Shown here: positions 11,250 to 20,572 of the stretch, in pieces
Layout of the letters: the number at the start of each line of letters is the position of its first letter
Numbering within the stretch: the first letter of the stretch is position 1
Assembly (NCBI GenBank): GCA_008704415.1
Contig: VXIS01000127.1
Coordinates: 1-64,000 of the forward strand
Direction: 5' to 3'
Source of the DNA: Sphaerosporella brunnea
Lineage: Eukaryota > Ascomycota > Pezizomycetes > Pezizales > Pyronemataceae
DNA length: 64,000 nt
Position numbers and translations under genes: made by a program
Notes under the pieces: model-generated
The model's input: the letters and a program-made list of their open reading frames with translations, nothing else
What the model was told of the DNA's origin: nothing
The model's database searches: none

Positions 11250-11501
11250 CCGCATAAACCCAGAAGCAAGAGACTCGATGGCGCGAAAGGTGGTGGTGGA
11301 ATGTACTGCCTGATTCGCAGATTTTATGCAGTGGTGTGCAGGCCGAGATCTCAAAACGCGCAACCGTCGGCGCCGCAACACACTCGGGCAGTCAAATTTC
11401 ACTCGGCTCCCGGTGCACATTGCTATTTTTCACCCACACCTCACGCGTTTTCCTACTACTCTTTTCACGCCGCCGAGTCTCTTGCTTGCGAGTTTATGCG
11501 G
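11250..11501. mobile_element. mariner-like MITE, 252 bp, TA target site
   Basis: About 30-bp imperfect terminal inverted repeats (left CCGCATAAACCCAGAAGCAA, right end reverse-complements to CCGCATAAACTCGCAAGCAA), flanked by TA at 11248-11249 and 11502-11503. No coding capacity. A solitary end of the same family is at 6282. Confidence 0.72.
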
Positions 11502-11503
11502 TA

Positions 11504-13776
11504 AGAGACCACCCCCAGATTTGGTTAGCAGTAAAGAATGACGTTATAGGGAAATTTTCAAGCTTACCAAGAAGGAGTTTTGCTTTTTTTTTTGACTTCC
11601 ATTTGGAGACAGCAAATTCCCTGTAAGGCAATTCTGTGCCGCTAGGCAATTCTGAATGGGTGTATTATAGCTGAGTTTTTAGGATATGTACGAATTGCAA
11701 TACTCGGGTTGGCCGGCACCTTGAAAATGCGCAGAACAGGGAACCGGTGCTACATCAACGTTGGCAATGAGACGTCTTCGAGTAAGCATACACCACCGCC
11801 AAGAGGCGCGCTTGCAGAGATATGGTTGCAATGGATGGCGGCATCAATAATCGTAGGCATCTACGGTAGGCATGTCGTCGGCGGGCGGCACCGGTTGGCT
11901 CCACGTGTTAACTCCAGCTTTCATCCGATAGGTTTCTGTAGCGAAGGTCATGGTCATACATCGTAGGCAGTGATGGTACTGAGGTCCCAAAGTACCCCCA
12001 AAATGGTAAAAATGACGCTTCTGCACATGGTGCATCATCCAGGATGGCTGTATCTACGAATGATATGGCCTGGGAACACTGGGTGCATGGACCGAAGACG
12101 GCTAGGAGGCGTTTTATACCGCGATCGAGGTTTCCGATGATTGCGGACTGTGGATCTCGAGGGGCGCAAACGATGTCCCAGCTCGATGCTGTCCGTGATG
12201 GGGACGAGACAGCCGTTGTAACAGCGACCTTCGCAAAGCCTTTTGGTGAGCGTCGATACAAGGTGGGCATCGAAGGCCGTCAGCGGAGAACCTCTTCTCG
12301 GTGGTGTGCGCTTTCGCGAATGCCGTTCTCACTAAGGACATGTCAGCAGCAAGTAAATGGAGCTAAAATGACATCTGGGGGGGTGCGCCTGACTGACAGT
12401 AATCTTATCTCAGTACTGTTATCATAACCTGAACGTGAACGCGTGTGGCAGCGCTGGCTCATCTCATGAAGAGTCCTGATTGAAGTCAGAACTGGGGATT
12501 GAACGATTACCGAAGGACAGCAAAGATCGGGAGTGTCTTAACTCTGACGTGGTCCCTAGGTCTGGCAGCTCCGCGGTCATCGTGGCCATTTTGGGATAAT
12601 GCTCCAACCATGGTTGGGAGGTGCAGCTGAGTGCGGACATCGACGGTGTTCGAATAGCCGGAAAAGCAAGCACATGAACAACGACCTGCCCATATAGCTG
12701 AAAGCTCACGTCTCCCTCCTTTTCATTCAGACTTCACACGCTTCATCACATCACCCATCAACCGAGGCTTGGACCCACTTGTCCCTTTTTTTCATCAACA
12801 CATCACATCATGGCGCGGACGAAGCGACCGCTAATAAGGCGCATGAGGCAATGAGAGCTGTGCCAGCGGCTAAACTCGCTGAGCGGCAGACCCAGATGAA
12901 GCTCACAGAGCAAGGTACTAGTAATCCTCAACACTCCTGCAATGACAAACTTACTGACTTTGCGACAGCAACTCACGATCCGCTGGCCAAAGCCCAAGCG
13001 GAATTGATTCCCAAGGTCAACGCGGTCAGCTACTGCTTCGCAAAACTCTGCATCATGGACCAATAAAATCTTCCAACATTTCTCCGACCTCGAAGCCACG
13101 GTTGCCGACAATAACAACACCCAGGCTTGCTTTGAGCTACACAGAGGAACTTGATGGCGATTAGGAATTTGCACGACACCGAATGCCGGGCTGTGAGCTA
13201 CATTCCAGGTCATCCTCTACTCTACACCCTCGTTGGTGATGGATTCATTCACTGACACCGCCACAGAGACGTGTAATAGGCCTATTGTGGGTCGGAATTA
13301 GTTTGCTTCAAACGGCGATAAGTGATGGAAGCAACACAATGGTCAGTCATTGCAACAACTGTTTTAAGCTTGTCATCCCCTTGGACGCACTTCACTGTTC
13401 ACGCAATCGTGCATTGGACAACGGAGCCGCAAACACGACCCACACCCAATTTATTGATGGCAAGAGCTTGGCTGGTGCCAACTTCGAACTTGGTGCGATC
13501 CCGGGAGTGGGTCGGTGGGTGCGTGATTACTGTAAATGCATCAATCGTCAGCATCTTCAACTCTCGCGATGACCGTAGGCATCGCCTCCTCAAGGAGACC
13601 GGTGGATTGATGGTGCGCATCCGTACGGATATGCACCCGCCCGGGAGAAGTCTGGATGCACATTCGGGAAATTAATCTCACCTGCAACTCGGACATCTCA
13701 GGATCCACCCGAATAAAAGGTTGAGCAACCCGGCGGGAGCCGTCGCCTGTTTGTCACCTGTCGCAGCGTCCCTTAT
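11504..13776. other. intergenic with possible decayed coding
   Basis: No recognised gene. ORFs on both strands around 11.9-12.4 kb have no identifiable domain. Degenerate coding sequence is listed separately at 12810-13171. Confidence 0.35.
12810..13171 (+). pseudogene. possible decayed short gene, unrecognised
   Basis: A reading frame containing EAMRAVPAAKLAERQTQMKL is followed by a plausible 54-bp intron (GTACTAG to TTTGCGACAG) and then by THDPLAKAQAELIPKVNAV. After that the likely continuation (ASWTNKIFQHFSDLEATVAD) lies in a different frame, which suggests a frameshift. No family recognised. Confidence 0.25.
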
Positions 13777-14850
13777 CAAGTAGCCTAAGAAAATCACAAC
13801 GCAGTTACGTGCTCGTCCAGAGCGTTGTATTGCCGCGGCATCAATACGGCGCTGTTTAATTGAGCTGGGAGAATAGAGCGCATTCATTGTGTGCATAATA
13901 GAAGAGAAGGTACATCGTTACATCCGATCGTCTTTTTTTTTTTTTTTTTTCTTTTTTTTTTCTTTTTGTGTTTTGACTCAAACACAGTAGCCAGCAAAAT
14001 TCCTCCGCCCGAGGGGGGGAAATAGAGTAGCAAAAGACCTGCTGCCAACGCACCCCTCCTTAAACAACATCCCCCGGAACGTCTGGAAGCTCCTCGCGAT
14101 TCAGCCGCCGCTGTTCGACGACAATTGCCGGCAGGTTTTGGACGCCGCGAGATAGCTCCCCCAACATGCGGTCGCACTCTTTGACTTTGCGGGAACCCCG
14201 GAACGACTTCGGAAAAAAGCGGCGAGTGTGGAGCGCTGTCTTTCTCGGCTCAGGGCCGACATCGACGTGAACATGGGGCTCTGCCTGCGGTAGAGAGGGA
14301 AAGGGGCAGTGTATCAGCAGCGCGGCTCATTTTGATCGTGCAGATTACCAACCTCCGGATATCGGACGTCCAAGATTTCGTCGAGTTTTCGTATCAATCG
14401 CAGCATAAACCTGATGGTTATCCCGAGGAGGACCGTGTTGGGCCCGAATGCGAAAATGCTGGGGTGTCTTTTGCTGCATCTAAATATGCTTGCTTCTGAT
14501 TTCCAGCGGTGTAGGTCACCGGCTGCGTGCAAATTTTGAGATTAGGTGCGGGTCCACTCTGCGCCTGAAGGTATGCCACGAGGGTCATCCAGTCCTGGGT
14601 CTTGGTTCGTGTATCAAAGGGAGTATTCAGAAGATGCGCCATGTTGTCTGAGCAAGCGGTGCTTGACCGCTAGATTGACGGCAGGTTGTGTTGTGGAGGT
14701 TGAGCGTGAATAAAAGAGGTTGGCGGCGACTCGCTTCGCGTTCAAGCCACTGGGCCCCAGAACTCTCTCAACGCCCGCTGAACCCTCAGCTTCAGAGTGT
14801 CTCTCTCCGAGATAGGTCGGCGGTGATCGTTTTTCGCACGAAGCCATGTG
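13777..14850 (-). pseudogene. degenerate paralogue of the 16.8-kb gene
   Basis: The minus strand carries blocks resembling the 252-aa protein encoded at 16804-17562. One example is ITIRFMLRLIRKLDEILDVR against ITIKVVLRLIRKLDEILNER, then RYPEVGNLHDQNEP against RYPVVSHLNNPNEP. The blocks fall in several frames and are broken by an unrelated stretch near 14460-14640. The 3' flank is also shared: both copies have a GAGAAGGTACATC motif, a long T-run followed by GTTTTGACTCAAACA, and the segment GTCAAGTAGCCTAAGAAAAT further out. The duplication therefore covered gene plus flank, and this copy decayed. Confidence 0.7.
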
Positions 14851-16192
14851 TTTGGCGACAGCGTGTGTTGCCGAGGCAATTTTGGAAATGTAAAGCGTTG
14901 AAAGCCGCGAACCGGTCTCCCGGCCTGGTGATATGGGCCCCGATTGCGATGGACGCCTCGCTTTGCTTAGCGGAGTCGCTGTTGGGGTCGCTATCGAAAA
15001 CTGTCGCGGCTGCTTGAGGGAGGCGGCGGTGTTGGTGGCAGCAACAGCTGGCAGGCATCACGAAACAGCGTCTCACTGGCCAGCACTCGGTCACGCTCTG
15101 ATCACGTCAAGCTGTAGTCCCATCGAATTGGTGCGCAGAGCGCTGCCGTTGTCCATAGAAGATACAGTCCTCCCCCAGATAACAGCTGCGATCATCCGGT
15201 CAGTCGGCGAGTATTCTGTACTGATCCGGCCTTGCTCGCAAGCATTCCACACGAAGCGATACTACACAGCGCTAGCAATGTGCGGAGTTCGCTCATGAAA
15301 CTTTTCATTTGGTTCTCAATGAAGATCGTTTGCGGTATCAGTGTTTGAGGGCACAAGAGCGGTGCGGTCGAAAGTGCCGATGCGGCCAAACACCACAGCT
15401 TCGGTCAAACAATGCAGCCCCGGCTCGGGTGCGGTCGAAAAAAAAGGGCATAGTCCATCGGAGGTGCAAGTCCATAACAGGCATCTAACATTCGCGAAAG
15501 GCGTTTATATCCACTCTGGTGGCCGAGCGCCAAGTTTGGGATTTTCTGATTGTTGTTAATAAACACCAGGTACAAGTTAGCTATCTGAATACCAGGCATA
15601 ACTGGCTTTCTGTACGCGCCCAGGCACTTCAAACGGATGACCAAATTCTTACTCGTCGCACTGGAGCCTGTGTTGCCTGGATCATAGCCGCTTCAGTGAA
15701 GCCTCCAACGAGCAACACGCTAGCACGGTATGCGCGCCGGAATCCTATGTACACGCGCCAACACCACAAAATAGCCGCTACAGCGATAAAACGATCGCAA
15801 GTCGTAGGAAGATCTCCGCCGGTAAGGTAACATCACCCGTTCAAACGGACCCGCAGACGGCACTGTTGCAATGTAGCGCGTCACGGTGGAAGCTACAAAA
15901 GTGATCGGAGCAACAAAGCTGTTGGAGCGTAGATAGACCTCGAGGCTCGACCTTCGCTTCCTCCTGATCAACTAACCTTCACTCTACCTCACCACATTGG
16001 GTGTGGTCCATTGCGAGGACGCGGGCGGTGGTGGCAGTAGCTGGAGCAAATGATGAGGTTCACATTGCAGCAACAAAAACATCATTACCTCGTCGAGGCA
16101 GTGAAAGCGGACAGTCGGCTTATTGGGGAAAAAGGTCATGTGGAATGGAAGGAAGCGGGACTATCGCTTGAACGGTGCGGATTGAGACGAGT
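14851..16192. other. intergenic, nothing recognised
   Basis: Several overlapping ORFs on both strands show no domains. No feature supported. Confidence 0.4.
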
Positions 16193-16270
16193 GGTCAAGT
16201 AGCCTAAGAAAATTACAACGGAGTTACGTGCTCGTGCTGCCGTCCAGAGCATTGTATTCCCGCAGCTTTA

Positions 16271-16673
16271 GTAGCGTTCACACCGCTGAATCTGAGCCTG
16301 ATTCGAGGTCGAATCGGCGAAACAGATCCGGATCTATTTCGCTGATTCGACGAACCATGTTTCGCCTCCAGAGTTGAAACAAGGCGATCCAGAGGTCGAA
16401 TCTGAGCTCGAAACAGCGGCTGGCAATTTTTTTTTTCTTTATCACATCCTCCCCCGGTGCCCGCGAGACCACAACCTCACCGCCGGTCATCCCACATCCT
16501 CAGCACACTATGGGTAGAACTGGCAAGCGAGAGAAATTGTTCCGGAGCCTTTTCACTACCGGTAGTGCGACCCTGCCATTTGGGGAATTCACATCGATTC
16601 GCCTAGATTCAACGTATTTCGCCTTGTTTCGGCTCGGTGAGATTCGGCTCAGATTCGGCGGTGTGAACGCTAC
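16271..16673. mobile_element. mariner-like MITE, 403 bp, TA target site
   Basis: Terminal inverted repeats start GTAGCGTTCACACCGC, followed by GAATCTGAGCC (one-base gap between the two ends), with TA on both sides (16269-16270 and 16674-16675). Comparison with the paralogous flank at about 13835-13850, which lacks it, gives an empty-site check: homology runs out at the left border and resumes at the right. The interior is rich in GATTCG/CGAATC motifs. No transposase. Confidence 0.75.
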
Positions 16674-16803
16674 TATTAAGACAGCGCCGTTCAATTGAGC
16701 TGGGGAATAGTATCTATTGTGCGGATATTGGAGGAGAAGGTACATCTGTATATCTACACCCCATCATGGCCGATCGTCTTTTTTTTTTTTTTCCTGTTTT
16801 GAC

Positions 16804-17562
16804 TCAAACAAAGTAGCCAGCATATTTTTCCTGAACGTCAGGAAGCTCCTCCCGATTCAATCGACGCTGTTCAAAGATGATCGTGCGCAAATTTTCGACA
16901 CCACGAGAGAGCTCTGCCAACATCCGGTCGCAATCCTTTACTTTGCGGGAACCCCGGAACGAGATGTACGCACTTCGGGAAAAGGCGGCGAGTGTGGAGC
17001 GCTGTCTTCTCGGCTCAGGGCCGACATCGACGTGAACATGGGGCTTCGCCTGTGGTCGAGAGGGGCAGTGTATTAGCAGCGGCTCATTTGGATTGTTCAG
17101 ATGACTAACAACGGGATATCGCTCGTTTAATATTTCATCGAGTTTTCGTATCAATCGCAGCACGACCTTGATCGTGATGCCAACGAGGTCGGCGTATGGG
17201 CCGAAAGCCCGACGGATTGCCGCCTGGTGGGGTAGCCACTCTGTGGGGTCTTGAAGATTGGCTGCAACGCGCTTCACTTCTGCGGCGGTTAGGCCGCTCG
17301 TCTCCAGAACTCCCCTCAAGGCTCGCTGAACCTTCAGCTTGAGAGTGTCCCTCTCCGAAACGAGGCGTTGGTGGACATTGTCATATGAGAACATATTTTT
17401 GGCAGCAGCGTGGCTTGTCGTCGCGATTTTGACGGTATTGGACGGGTTCATCTGGGGGCGAGGAGGTTGTTGTGGAGTTGTTGGAGGAAGAAGGGAGGAG
17501 CCGGCAGTCTGGCTCCGGTGTTGGGCGTCCGGGGCATCATCGACGCGTGCGCCTGATATCAT
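16804..17562 (-). CDS. unrecognised 252-aa protein
   Basis: An intact ORF. Residues 1-50 are Pro/Ser/Thr-rich and look disordered. The rest is mostly helical, with charged stretches such as RLVSERDTLKLKVQRALRGV and VLRLIRKLDEILNER, and ends EELPDVQEKYAGYFV. No catalytic motif or known domain was seen. A decayed paralogue with the same 3' flank is at 13.8-14.85 kb, so the family was duplicated locally. The presence of one intact copy beside one broken copy suggests some constraint on this one. The start could also be the internal Met at about residue 38 or 57. Confidence 0.55.
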   Translation of the reverse strand: MISGARVDDAPDAQHRSQTAGSSLLPPTTPQQPPRPQMNPSNTVKIATTSHAAAKNMFSYDNVHQRLVSERDTLKLKVQRALRGVLETSGLTAAEVKRVAANLQDPTEWLPHQAAIRRAFGPYADLVGITIKVVLRLIRKLDEILNERYPVVSHLNNPNEPLLIHCPSRPQAKPHVHVDVGPEPRRQRSTLAAFSRSAYISFRGSRKVKDCDRMLAELSRGVENLRTIIFEQRRLNREELPDVQEKYAGYFV

Positions 17563-17750
17563 TATCGTGAAGCAAAAGAGGGCATAACTGTAAATACAGT
17601 GAAGGTTAACTATTCAATTCGTGATTTAAGTGCAGAAACTGCCATATACATCGCGATATAAAGTCAAATCTTACGTACACTGAAACAGAGAGTCAAACCT
17701 TAGGATGCACGACCATCCGTTGCATCCGGACGGCGTTCGAATGTGTCATA

Positions 17751-18098
17751 CAGTGTTCTCAATAGTCAGCCGGGCTGGCTGCGTTGGGCTGATCAAAAAG
17801 CCAGGCCGGCATTTCAACTCCGGCTGGCTGTGGGCTGCATGTGTTGGAAAAAGGATCTCGGGTGGCAACTGTGAAGGATTTTCGGGTGGAGACCGTGGGT
17901 CTAGATTTGTTGGTCCTGTTTCCGTTTTCCGTAGTTTGATAGTTGTCCTTTCCTGCTGTTTGCCCACGCGGTGCTGTATATAAAGGCCCGACGCTCGCCC
18001 TCCGGCGGCGGACGAACTAAGCTTTATCTCCTCTCTCGACCTCGTCGTTTAACAGCATGAGCTGTTGCTCGGGTATGAAGAATGGACATCGTTGTTGA
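17751..18098 (+). mobile_element. GC-rich repeat family B, copy 1
   Basis: Starts CAGTGTTCTCAATAGTCAGC and continues with GGCTGATCAAAAAGCC, shared with copies at 19135, 19977, 38138 and 42641. The interior motif GAGCTGTTGCTCGGGTATGA is interrupted by the solo LTR at 17842-18054. The right end was not found. The CAGTG start recalls hAT ends, but I could not define a target duplication for any copy. Confidence 0.55.
17842..18054 (+). repeat. solo LTR, 213 bp, 5-bp TSD
   Basis: Begins TGTTGGAAAAAGG and ends CGTTTAACA, the TG...CA pattern of LTRs. It is flanked by a perfect 5-bp duplication GCATG (17837-17841 and 18055-18059), and contains a TATATAAAGG promoter-like box near 17977. The flanking repeat B sequence reads on uninterrupted once it is removed. 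The TGTTGGAA start is like that of the copia remnant at 29022. Confidence 0.75.
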
Positions 18099-18118
18099 AA
18101 CAAAAAATGCTTGACACG

Positions 18119-18500
18119 TCAGGGGCACTCATGGCAGCGGTACGAAAGGATCGTCCTCCGCATCATCTGCAACCCCCAAGCTGAATTCATTGGGGTTGAC
18201 CGCGTCGTGAGTTTCTTCGGGCCCATTTGAGTGCCGATCCGATATGCTCGTTGATGCTCTCGACCGTAGAATTGATCAGGGTGAATGGTGGCGTTATGAT
18301 TGTCTTGCCATCGCATCGGCGAGTTCCGGCAGCTTTTTCTTTGGACGCTGGGTAGTTTCGCCGCTTCACGAATCCACAGAAAGCGTGCCTCCATGTCAAA
18401 AGCGTCAAGTTGTCTGGCCCAGTCGTCCCAATTTTCAAAGAAAAATTTAACTCCGACTTCGAGCGGTTCCCTGCAATGGTTACCTGTACGCCAATGCTAG
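18119..18500 (-). pseudogene. broken ORF, unrecognised
   Basis: The minus strand shows protein-like runs in shifting frames: DDWARQLDAFDMEARFLWIR, then TIITPPFTLINSTVESINEH. The continuity across frames suggests a gene with at least two frameshifts. No family recognised. It lies between two copies of repeat B and may be transposon-related. Confidence 0.3.
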
Positions 18501-19134
18501 TGCTTTCCTCCGGCGGGTGGCTTGTAGACCGCGGTGATGTATTTGAGACTCAACAAACGAACCGAACAAATAACTGTGAAAAACTAAGAACCAAAACCGT
18601 GAAATCCAACAACGTATCCGAAGGTTTGCCCCTAGCCCGGACCGAGGGGTGAGAGTTGGTGACCCAACCGCTCCAACCCCGAGCCCCCCGGGCCGAGCCT
18701 AAACTCCTCCCAGCCTCGCCCGTGGGCTGAGCTACAGGGAAATGGAGCAAAGGAAGAAAAGGGGTGTCGGTGAGCGGGCAGAAAACTGAGCGAAGACGTG
18801 CGGTCTGAGATTCCGGACGGGGTCCTCGGGCCCGATTTAAAGGGCCTCGAGGTCTGTCCAGATCCTCCCGCTCTGATCCGCCACAATCCCTTTGCCGGCA
18901 CCTGGACCCTTCCTTCCTACGAGTGCAGACCCTTTCGTCCCTTCCAGAAAAACCCTTTCGTCCAGCCCAGATCCTTCCATTCCGTCACCCGCCCAAGTCC
19001 TCCTGCTCCGTCAACCGTGGGGGCGGGGGCCAGCCCCTCCGTCCGCACTAGCCCACAGTCAAGCTGCAACATACAAATGCTTTCGGCTTTCCTGTTCTCC
19101 GAGCAGCGCACTGGTGTACCGCAATGGCGTCTAC
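18501..19134. other. intergenic, nothing recognised
   Basis: GC-rich sequence with many CCC/GGG runs. ORFs on both strands lack domains. Confidence 0.35.
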
Positions 19135-19419
19135 CAGAGTTCTCAATAGCCAGCCAGCCGGGTTGGCTGATCAAAAAGCCGGGGTGGCTTTTGAAGTCGT
19201 AGGTTGCATGAGCTGTTGCTCGGGTATGAAGGATGGACATCATTGTTGCTTCACTGGTTATCACTCTGTACCAATTCGCGACTTTTACATGCAAAGACGC
19301 AGCCCACACCCAGCCAGCCCGGGCTTCGTAGCCGGGCTGATCAAACAGCCCGCCCAGCCGGCCAATTTTGGCAGCCGGGCTGACAGCCCGGGCTTTTTGG
19401 GCCGGCTATTGACACGATG
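19135..19419 (+). mobile_element. repeat family B, copy 2 (most complete)
   Basis: Left end CAGAGTTCTCAATAGCCAGC; right end GGGCCGGCTATTGACACGATG. The reverse complement of the right end shares TCAATAGCC.GCC with the left end, so it has short terminal inverted repeats. The interior carries GGCTGATCAAAAAGCC and CGGGTATGAAGGATGGACAT. No coding capacity; non-autonomous. Confidence 0.6.
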
Positions 19420-19486
19420 ACATGTAGGTGTATTCACTCAGTGTGCGAGGCTTTGATGGGTGTCAAAAGCTAACGATATGATAAAA

Positions 19487-19551
19487 ACATGCTGAATCGA
19501 ACCCGCGGGCCGCGGCTGCACACGCAGTCTACCACCACACCATCGTGGATT
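19487..19551 (-). tRNA. tRNA-like or tRNA-derived sequence
   Basis: On the minus strand TGGTGTGGTGGTAGACTG resembles a pol III A box and CGCGGGTTCGATTC is a near-perfect B box at about the right spacing. A TTTTT run follows. The T-stem does not pair (its 3' strand is CAGC instead of CCCGC), so it is probably a tRNA pseudogene or the head of a SINE rather than a working tRNA. Confidence 0.3.
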
Positions 19552-19976
19552 CTGTTAAAACACGTGGTGCCGTGTTTGCCGCCGTCGTTTTGCTAGGCAG
19601 CATATTTCACCGCGCGCAATTCACATGATATGGTAACCCAGATCAGAGCAATCTGGCCGTTCCTAACTGCTTCTTGAAAATCGGCTGATTACCGGATTTC
19701 CGGCTCTACTGATGTACCTTTGTAAGCAGTCTTCCTGTGCTGGGTCGTCGATTGGTGGGGACCATATCGCCGCAACGCGTTGTTTGCACCGCCGGGGTCC
19801 GGGGAGAGTAACAACAGCGAACCCGAATATGATGCACATCCAACGGAGGATATATATAAACAATTCAGAAGTCAGTTTACATGTACCATCCTCGCTTCGG
19901 CCATCTGATGCCTCGCGCGTGAGGTTTATGTGCGCAGAAGGTCACAGCTATCCGGCGCAGCTGTGTCCATATCTAC
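19552..19976. other. intergenic, nothing recognised
   Basis: No domain-bearing ORF or repeat recognised. Confidence 0.35.
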
Positions 19977-20052
19977 CAGTGTTCTCGGTAGCCAGCCGAA
20001 ACAGCCAGGTGGGCTTGGCCGGCTGCGTTAAGCAGCCAGCCCGGCGGGCCTT
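19977..20052 (+). mobile_element. repeat family B fragment (left end)
   Basis: CAGTGTTCTCGGTAGCCAGC followed by GGCTGCGTTAAGCAGCCAGC. It abuts the left arm of the split hAT-like element at 20053, with which it forms a junction. Confidence 0.45.
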
Positions 20053-20236
20053 TTCTATGGTCCACCGAACCAAATAACCCGTCCTCTTGCACCCACGAAG
20101 CCCCTTCAACCGCCACTCTCAAGAACCATGGCCACACACCCCCTCGCCGCTATGCTGCTGGCGGAGTAGAAGACCAAATTCAAACCCTATACACGAGGAT
20201 GTCTGGAAGTTGGGGTAAGTTTGTGTTGACTCCCCG
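20053..20236 (-). mobile_element. left arm of a split hAT-like MITE
   Basis: Closely matches the reverse complement of part of the complete element at 41425-42148: TCTATGGTCCACCGAACCAA and, further on, ATGCTGCTGGCGGAGTAGAA are almost unchanged. Homology stops at the 5-bp TSD of the Ty3 element and resumes at 28204. The outer end is lost into repeat B. Confidence 0.75.
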
Positions 20237-20414
20237 TGTCACAATCGGTGACTCAGCAGGATTAGGTTTTACACATGTACAGGGGTGTTGCATTTAAGTG
20301 CTCGGAGACGGAGAGTTTGATGATCATCCTTAATACACTTCTTCTTCTTCATCTTCACAGCTTCTTACGCTTTCCGTGACCCCTATCGCTTCTTACGCGA
20401 CGTAAGGGTTCACA
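20237..20414 (+). repeat. 5' LTR of Ty3 element
   Basis: Starts TGTCACAATCGGTGACTC and ends AAGGGTTCACA. Its first bases contain a palindrome (TCACNATCGGTGA). I found no difference from the 3' LTR over 178 bp. Confidence 0.95.
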
Positions 20415-20572
20415 TCTGGCGTCAAGGACTCGTGAGATCTCCGCTCGACTCTTCAATTTCTCTTCTTTCTTCTTCCCCGCTACAACACCCCCCCACCACC
20501 TGATCCGCTGCTCGTCTCGCTGCGAAATAGCTAAGTCAAATACTCTTCGCGGTCTGGTTCTTCAGGGCGCTG

